Source: an uncultured Veillonella sp.
GTDB lineage: Bacteria; Bacillota; Negativicutes; Veillonellales; Veillonellaceae
NCBI GenBank assembly: GCA_934202215.1
Contig: CAKPXR010000052.1
Location: 1-9,814, forward strand
DNA length: 9,814 nt
Direction: 5' to 3'
Shown here: piece after piece, positions 5,981-9,814 of the stretch
Layout: each line of letters opens with the position of its first letter
How positions within the stretch are numbered: the first letter of the stretch is position 1
Made by a program: the position numbers and the translations under genes
Notes under the pieces: generated by a model
The model's input: only the letters and a program-made list of their open reading frames with translations
Databases searched by the model: none
Told to the model about the DNA's origin: nothing

Positions 5981-6436
5981 ATGAAAATTCAAGAAGTAAT
6001 GAATAAATACCCTGTTACTGTTGGCAAAGATGCGCCAATCTCTGATGTGGCGGATTTATTGGTAAAATATAATTTAACAGCTGTTTCTGTAGTAGATGAC
6101 AACAATAAATTATTAGGTATTATATCTGAAGGAGATTTGCTTTATAAAAAAGTGCGTCCTCATGTACCTCATTATGTAAATGTATTGGGTGCTAGTATTT
6201 ATTATAATGGCATTGGCGAATACAATGCTCAATTTAAAAAATTGTTAGCATCTCATGTTCATGAGTTGATGACCGATGAAGTGATTACGACTACACCGGA
6301 TAAAGATGTAGAAGAAATTGTATCTGTTATGCTTGATCAACATTTGAAAAATGTTCCTGTTGTAGATAAAGATTACCATTTGATTGGAATCCTATCTCGT
6401 CGTGACATCATTAAATTGATCGCGAAAGATAACTAA
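5981..6436 (+). CDS. Two-CBS-domain protein
   Basis: 151-residue stand-alone Bateman module with no fused enzyme or transporter domain. The first CBS motif runs over residues 1-57 (VMNKYPVTVGKDAPISDVADLL to LLGIISEGDLL) and the second over about 94-148 (ELMTDEVITTTPDKDVEEIV to LIGILSRRDIIKLI). A 35-residue linker containing VLGASIYYNGIGEY lies between, as often seen in this CBS family. Paired CBS domains usually bind adenine nucleotides such as AMP or ATP; the ILSRRD segment fits the typical ribose/phosphate-contact motif. It is likely a cytoplasmic energy sensor acting on a partner, which the sequence does not reveal. AAGGAGG at 5966-5972, eight bases before ATG 5981, sets the start; the in-frame ATG at 5951 lacks a ribosome site. 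A strong terminator follows, so the gene is probably monocistronic. Confidence 0.93.
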   Translation: MKIQEVMNKYPVTVGKDAPISDVADLLVKYNLTAVSVVDDNNKLLGIISEGDLLYKKVRPHVPHYVNVLGASIYYNGIGEYNAQFKKLLASHVHELMTDEVITTTPDKDVEEIVSVMLDQHLKNVPVVDKDYHLIGILSRRDIIKLIAKDN

Positions 6437-6460
6437 TTCGCATAAGTATGTAAAATATAG

Positions 6461-6489
6461 AAAGACCACCCGTTTTGGGGTGGTCTTTT
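6461..6489 (+). terminator. Rho-independent terminator of the CBS-domain gene
   Basis: A perfect 11-bp stem pairs AAAGACCACCC (6461-6471) with GGGTGGTCTTT (6478-6488) around the 6-base loop GTTTTG, and T6489 extends the T run. Confidence 0.93.
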
Positions 6490-6507
6490 AGTGTAAATTG
6501 AGAAGAA

Positions 6508-6555
6508 TTGCATTGACCTTGCATTTATGTTATTATTAGGAGTGCATAATATACT
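6508..6555 (+). promoter_or_regulatory. Control region of tig with tandem TTGCATT repeats
   Basis: TTGCATT occurs at 6508-6514 and 6519-6525, an 11-base period that places both copies on the same helix face. TTGACC (6513-6518) lies between and partly within them. Possible -10 elements are TATACT (6550-6555) and CATAAT (6545-6550), but no -35 pairs well with either at 17 bases, so the exact promoter is unresolved. The repeats may be an activator or repressor site. Confidence 0.35.
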
Positions 6556-6599
6556 ACAGAAATTTGGGCGTATTGCCCTTCGAGGAGGACATATTTTAA

Positions 6600-7904
6600 A
6601 TGAAAGCAACTGTAAATCCTGTTGATCAACACGTAGTAACGTTAACTATTGAAGTACCTGCAGCAGAAGTAGACAAAGGCATTAAACAAGCTGTAAAACG
6701 CATTGCAGGTCAAGTAAACATTCCTGGCTTCCGTAAAGGCCATGCGCCTCGCCGTATTTTGGAAATGAACTTCGGCAAAGAAGCTATCTTAGAAGAAGCA
6801 TTCGAAGTATTGGCTAGCCAAAACTACAGTGCTGCACTTCGTGAGAACGATATCGTTCCTGTTTCTGAACCAGAAATCGAACGCGAACAATTCGAAGAAG
6901 GTAAAGACTTGATTTTCAAAGCTACTGTAACTAAACGCCCTGAAGTTAAACTTGGCGATTACAAAGGCTTAGAAGCAGAAAAACAAGATGCTACAGTAAC
7001 TGATGAACAAATTGAAGATCAATTAAACAACATCCGTGAACAACAAGCGAAAATGGTTGTTGCTGAAGAAGGCGCTACAATTCAAAAAGACGACTTCGCA
7101 GTAATTGACTTCGCTGGTTCCGTTGACGGTAAACCATTCGATGGTGGTGAAGGTAAATCCTACCCATTGCAAATCGGTTCTGGTAGCTTCATTCCTGGCT
7201 TCGAAGATCAATTGATCGGTGCTAAAGCTGGCGATGATGTGACTGTAAAAGTAACGTTCCCTGAAGATTACTTCGTAGCAGAACTTGCTGGTAAAGAAGC
7301 AGAATTCAAAACTCATATCCATGACATCAAACGTAAAGAGTTGCCTGAATTGAACGATGAGTTCGCAAAAGAAGCAAGCTCTTACGAAACTATTGAAGAA
7401 TTGAAAAAAGATCTACGCGCTAAAATGGAAGAAGAAGCTTCCCGTCGCGCAATCGATACTTATAATGCTGACTTGATCCAAACAGCTGTTAAAAATGCAA
7501 CTGTAGAAATCCCAGAAGTAATGATCGAAGATCGTGTAGAACAAATGATTCAAGAATTGGCTATGAACATGGAAGGCCGTGGCTTGAAACTTGATGACTA
7601 CTTGAAATTCTCCAATAAAACTATCGAAGATTTACGCGCTGAATACAAAGATTCCGCAGCTGAAAATGTACGCGCTGATTTAGTATTAGACGCTATTGCA
7701 ACTGCTGAAGGTATCGAAGTAACTCCAGATGATATGAACCGTGAAATCTTCATTATGGCTCAAAACTTTGGGGCAGATCCTAAAGAAGTTTGGGATATTA
7801 TTGCAAAAGAAGGTCGTGTAGCTATGTTGGCAGGCTCTGTAGCTCGCAAAAAAGCAGCTCGATTCATTATTGATAATGCAAAAGGCGCTGAAGCGGCTAA
7901 ATAA
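6600..7904 (+). CDS. tig: Trigger factor, ribosome-associated chaperone and peptidyl-prolyl isomerase
   Basis: 434 residues, the normal length. It docks at the peptide exit tunnel and shields nascent chains. The N-terminal ribosome-binding domain (1 to about 115) contains the signature GFRKGHAPR (43-51), which contacts ribosomal protein L23. The FKBP-type isomerase domain spans about 160-243, with DFAVIDFAGSVDGKPFDGG (165-183) and GSFIPGFEDQLIGAKAGD (195-212). The helical C-terminal arm region follows to residue 434. The long run of preferred codons (GAA, AAA, GCT, GTA) and the AGGAGG at 6583-6588 fit high expression; spacing to ATG is 11 bases, slightly long. It heads the tig-clpP-clpX cluster, an order conserved in many bacteria; clpP follows after 36 bases with no terminator, so they are probably co-transcribed. 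Confidence 0.98.
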   Translation: MKATVNPVDQHVVTLTIEVPAAEVDKGIKQAVKRIAGQVNIPGFRKGHAPRRILEMNFGKEAILEEAFEVLASQNYSAALRENDIVPVSEPEIEREQFEEGKDLIFKATVTKRPEVKLGDYKGLEAEKQDATVTDEQIEDQLNNIREQQAKMVVAEEGATIQKDDFAVIDFAGSVDGKPFDGGEGKSYPLQIGSGSFIPGFEDQLIGAKAGDDVTVKVTFPEDYFVAELAGKEAEFKTHIHDIKRKELPELNDEFAKEASSYETIEELKKDLRAKMEEEASRRAIDTYNADLIQTAVKNATVEIPEVMIEDRVEQMIQELAMNMEGRGLKLDDYLKFSNKTIEDLRAEYKDSAAENVRADLVLDAIATAEGIEVTPDDMNREIFIMAQNFGADPKEVWDIIAKEGRVAMLAGSVARKKAARFIIDNAKGAEAAK

Positions 7905-7940
7905 TAGTTTGCTCAACTAGGTACATGAAAAGGTGAATAT

Positions 7941-8534
7941 ATGTATGTACCAATCGTAGTTGAACAAAGTGAACGCGGTGAGCGTTCCTATGATATTTAT
8001 TCTCGCTTGTTAAAGGATCGCATTATCTTCCTAGGCGGACCTATCGATGATAATGTAGCAAATGCGGTTATTGCGCAAATGCTATTCTTAGAAGCAGAGG
8101 ATCCTGATAAGGATATCCATTTGTACATTAATAGCCCCGGTGGTGTTGTAACTGCCGGTATGGCTATTTATGATACGATGCAATATATCAAACCAGATGT
8201 GTCTACCATTTGTGTAGGCTCTGCGGCGAGCATGGGTGCTGTGCTTTTAACAGCAGGTACTAAAGGGAAACGCTATGCGTTACCCCATGCACGTGTTATG
8301 ATTCACCAACCATTGGGAGGTGTACAAGGGCAAGCATCTGAAATTGAAATCCATGCCCGTGAGATTCTTCGCATGCGTGAAGAGTTAAATGGTATCTTAG
8401 CTTCTCGCAGTGGACAAGATATTGAAGTTGTAGCTCGCGATACAGATCGTGATAACTTCATGAGTGCTCAGGATGCCGTTGAATACGGCTTAATCGACGA
8501 GGTACTCACAAGAGAACCTGTAGAAAGCAAGTAA
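7941..8534 (+). CDS. clpP: ATP-dependent Clp protease proteolytic subunit
   Basis: 197-residue serine protease that assembles into a tetradecameric barrel and degrades proteins fed by ClpX and other Clp ATPases in the cytoplasm. The catalytic triad is complete: S97 in GSAASMGA (93-100), H122 in MIHQP (120-124) and D171 in RDTDRDNF (166-173), at the same numbers as mature E. coli ClpP. INSPGG (63-68) forms the oxyanion-loop region, and YGLIDEV (182-188) closes the fold. It begins MYVPIVVEQ with only a very short N-terminal extension, so little or no propeptide is expected. AAAAGGTGA at 7928-7936 supports the start. clpX follows after 12 bases. Confidence 0.98.
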   Translation: MYVPIVVEQSERGERSYDIYSRLLKDRIIFLGGPIDDNVANAVIAQMLFLEAEDPDKDIHLYINSPGGVVTAGMAIYDTMQYIKPDVSTICVGSAASMGAVLLTAGTKGKRYALPHARVMIHQPLGGVQGQASEIEIHAREILRMREELNGILASRSGQDIEVVARDTDRDNFMSAQDAVEYGLIDEVLTREPVESK

Positions 8535-8535
8535 T

Positions 8536-8549
8536 GGAGGCGCCCATTG
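8536..8549 (+). promoter_or_regulatory. clpX ribosome site and TTG start
   Basis: GGAGG (8536-8540) lies six bases before TTG 8547. An ATG at 8534, overlapping the clpP stop as TAATG, is a decoy: its frame closes after eight codons. The first in-frame ATG of clpX is codon 8 (8568), directly before the zinc finger and without a ribosome site. The TTG start gives the family-typical N-terminus. Confidence 0.8.
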
Positions 8550-9800
8550 GCAAAAGATAAAGACACTATGCGTTGCAGTTTTTGTGGACGCACAAGCGAA
8601 GAAGTCCGCAAATTAGTAGCGGGTCCTAACGTTTATATTTGTGATGAATGTGTTGAAGTATGTGAACGTATCATCGCTGATGAGTTAGGTGAAGTAGAGT
8701 CAGATGACTTCAAATTAAAAGAATTGCCAACGCCGAGAGAAATTAAAGCTCATCTTGACGAATATGTTATTGGTCAAGATGATGCTAAAATCTCTTTAGC
8801 CGTGGCTGTATATAATCACTACAAACGCTTACAAACAGATAATGTAGTTGATGATGTAGAATTACAAAAGGCTAATGTTTTATTCATTGGTCCTACTGGT
8901 AGTGGTAAAACACTATTGGCTCAAACCTTAGCGAAAATGCTAGAAGTACCATTTGCTATTGCAGATGCTACAAGCTTAACTGAAGCTGGTTATGTTGGGG
9001 AAGATGTGGAAAATATCTTGCTTAAAATTATCCAAGCGGCAGATTATGATATAGCTCGGGCTGAACGAGGCATTATCTATATCGATGAAATCGATAAGAT
9101 CGCTCGTAAGTCTGAGAACCCTTCCATTACACGTGACGTGTCTGGTGAAGGTGTACAACAAGCATTGCTTAAAATCTTAGAAGGTACCGTAGCCTCTGTT
9201 CCACCTCAAGGTGGCAGAAAGCATCCAAATCAAGAAATGCTTCAAATCGACACTACAAACATTCTCTTTATTTGTGGTGGTGCATTTGATGGTATGGACA
9301 AGGTTATTACTAAGCGTACCGCTAAGAAGACACTTGGTTTTGGCGCAGACGTACAACGCAAAGAAGAACGTAATGTGTCGGCTATCTTAAAAGATGTCGT
9401 ACCTGAAGATTTATTAAAATTTGGTTTAATCCCAGAATTCATTGGTCGATTACCTGTTATGGTAACATTGGACCAATTGGATAGAGATGCGTTAATTCAA
9501 ATTTTGACAAAGCCTAAAAATGCATTAACAAAACAATATGAAAAAATTCTATCCCTTGATGGTGTAGAGTTAACTTTCACTGAAGATGCATTAGAAGAAA
9601 TCGCTGATGAAGCATTACAGCGGAAAACAGGTGCTCGTGGTTTGCGTGCTATCATTGAAAAGGTGATGAAACGCGTTATGTTCGAGGTTCCTTCCATGCC
9701 GGAAGTAACTAAGTGCATAGTAAATCGTGAATCCGTATTGAGCACAGGTGAACCTATACTCAAAAATGAGGCAGACCAAGACATCCAGTTGAAATCGTAA
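8547..9800 (+). CDS. clpX: ATP-dependent Clp protease ATP-binding subunit ClpX
   Basis: 417-residue AAA+ unfoldase that recognises tagged or damaged proteins, unfolds them with ATP and threads them into ClpP. The N-terminal zinc-binding domain has C10, C13, C32 and C35. The AAA+ core shows Walker A GPTGSGKT (115-122), the pore loop GYVG (148-151), Walker B IIYIDEID (176-183), the RKH substrate loop (224-226), the arginine finger in EFIGRLP (R301) and the sensor-2 motif GARGLR (362-367). The ClpP-docking tripeptide is LGF (263-265), an accepted form of the IGF loop. No residue is missing and the full stop is inside the window. It is third in tig-clpP-clpX; only 14 bases follow, so whether lon comes next, as is common, cannot be seen. 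Confidence 0.98.
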   Translation: MAKDKDTMRCSFCGRTSEEVRKLVAGPNVYICDECVEVCERIIADELGEVESDDFKLKELPTPREIKAHLDEYVIGQDDAKISLAVAVYNHYKRLQTDNVVDDVELQKANVLFIGPTGSGKTLLAQTLAKMLEVPFAIADATSLTEAGYVGEDVENILLKIIQAADYDIARAERGIIYIDEIDKIARKSENPSITRDVSGEGVQQALLKILEGTVASVPPQGGRKHPNQEMLQIDTTNILFICGGAFDGMDKVITKRTAKKTLGFGADVQRKEERNVSAILKDVVPEDLLKFGLIPEFIGRLPVMVTLDQLDRDALIQILTKPKNALTKQYEKILSLDGVELTFTEDALEEIADEALQRKTGARGLRAIIEKVMKRVMFEVPSMPEVTKCIVNRESVLSTGEPILKNEADQDIQLKS

Positions 9801-9814
9801 TTCGAAGAAACTCA

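Noticed and set aside
6519..6560. CtsR operator upstream of tig
   Set aside because: Only one GGTCAA half is present on the minus strand; the second heptad at the required spacing is absent.
6566..6578. GGGC-GTATT-GCCC hairpin in the tig leader as a regulatory element
   Set aside because: A four-pair stem is too short to claim, and it does not cover the ribosome site.

Overview
The window reads as a low-GC chromosomal housekeeping segment from a diderm Firmicute of the Negativicutes, most likely Veillonella or a close relative. This is my inference from three things: the AT-rich code with strong AGGAGG-type ribosome sites, the resemblance of the proteins (clostridial-type short flavodoxin, DUF3793 protein, YycJ-type hydrolase), and the use of a glutaminyl-tRNA synthetase. 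No database search was possible. All ten supported protein genes lie on the + strand. There is no sign of mobile elements, CRISPR, tRNA or rRNA genes, and no gene-free stretch longer than about 160 bases.

Layout. 1-1224 is the C-terminal three quarters of glnS, cut by the window start and closed by a strong terminator. 1356-1991 encodes a small exported protein of unknown function. 2022-3110 is a two-gene operon, a DUF3793 protein followed by a flavodoxin. It is driven by a near-consensus promoter flanked by two Fur-like 7-1-7 boxes and closed by an 18-bp terminator hairpin. 3323-4510 is a lone RuBisCO-like protein. 4588-5877 is the yycJ/walJ-rlmH pair behind its own good promoter. 5981-6436 is a two-CBS-domain protein preceded by an unusual AT-only hairpin and a seven-codon mini-ORF. 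6600-9800 is the classic tig-clpP-clpX proteostasis cluster, with clpX starting at TTG.

How the genes work together. Trigger factor folds nascent chains at the ribosome, and ClpX unfolds substrates for the ClpP protease chamber. RlmH methylates 23S rRNA and GlnRS charges tRNA-Gln, so much of the window serves protein synthesis and quality control. The DUF3793-flavodoxin operon looks like an iron-starvation module in which flavodoxin would replace ferredoxin.

I did not find a wholly new multi-gene system. The items most worth a second look are the doubly Fur-boxed DUF3793-flavodoxin operon, the orphan RuBisCO-like protein with altered active-site residues, and the hairpin/mini-ORF leader of the CBS gene.
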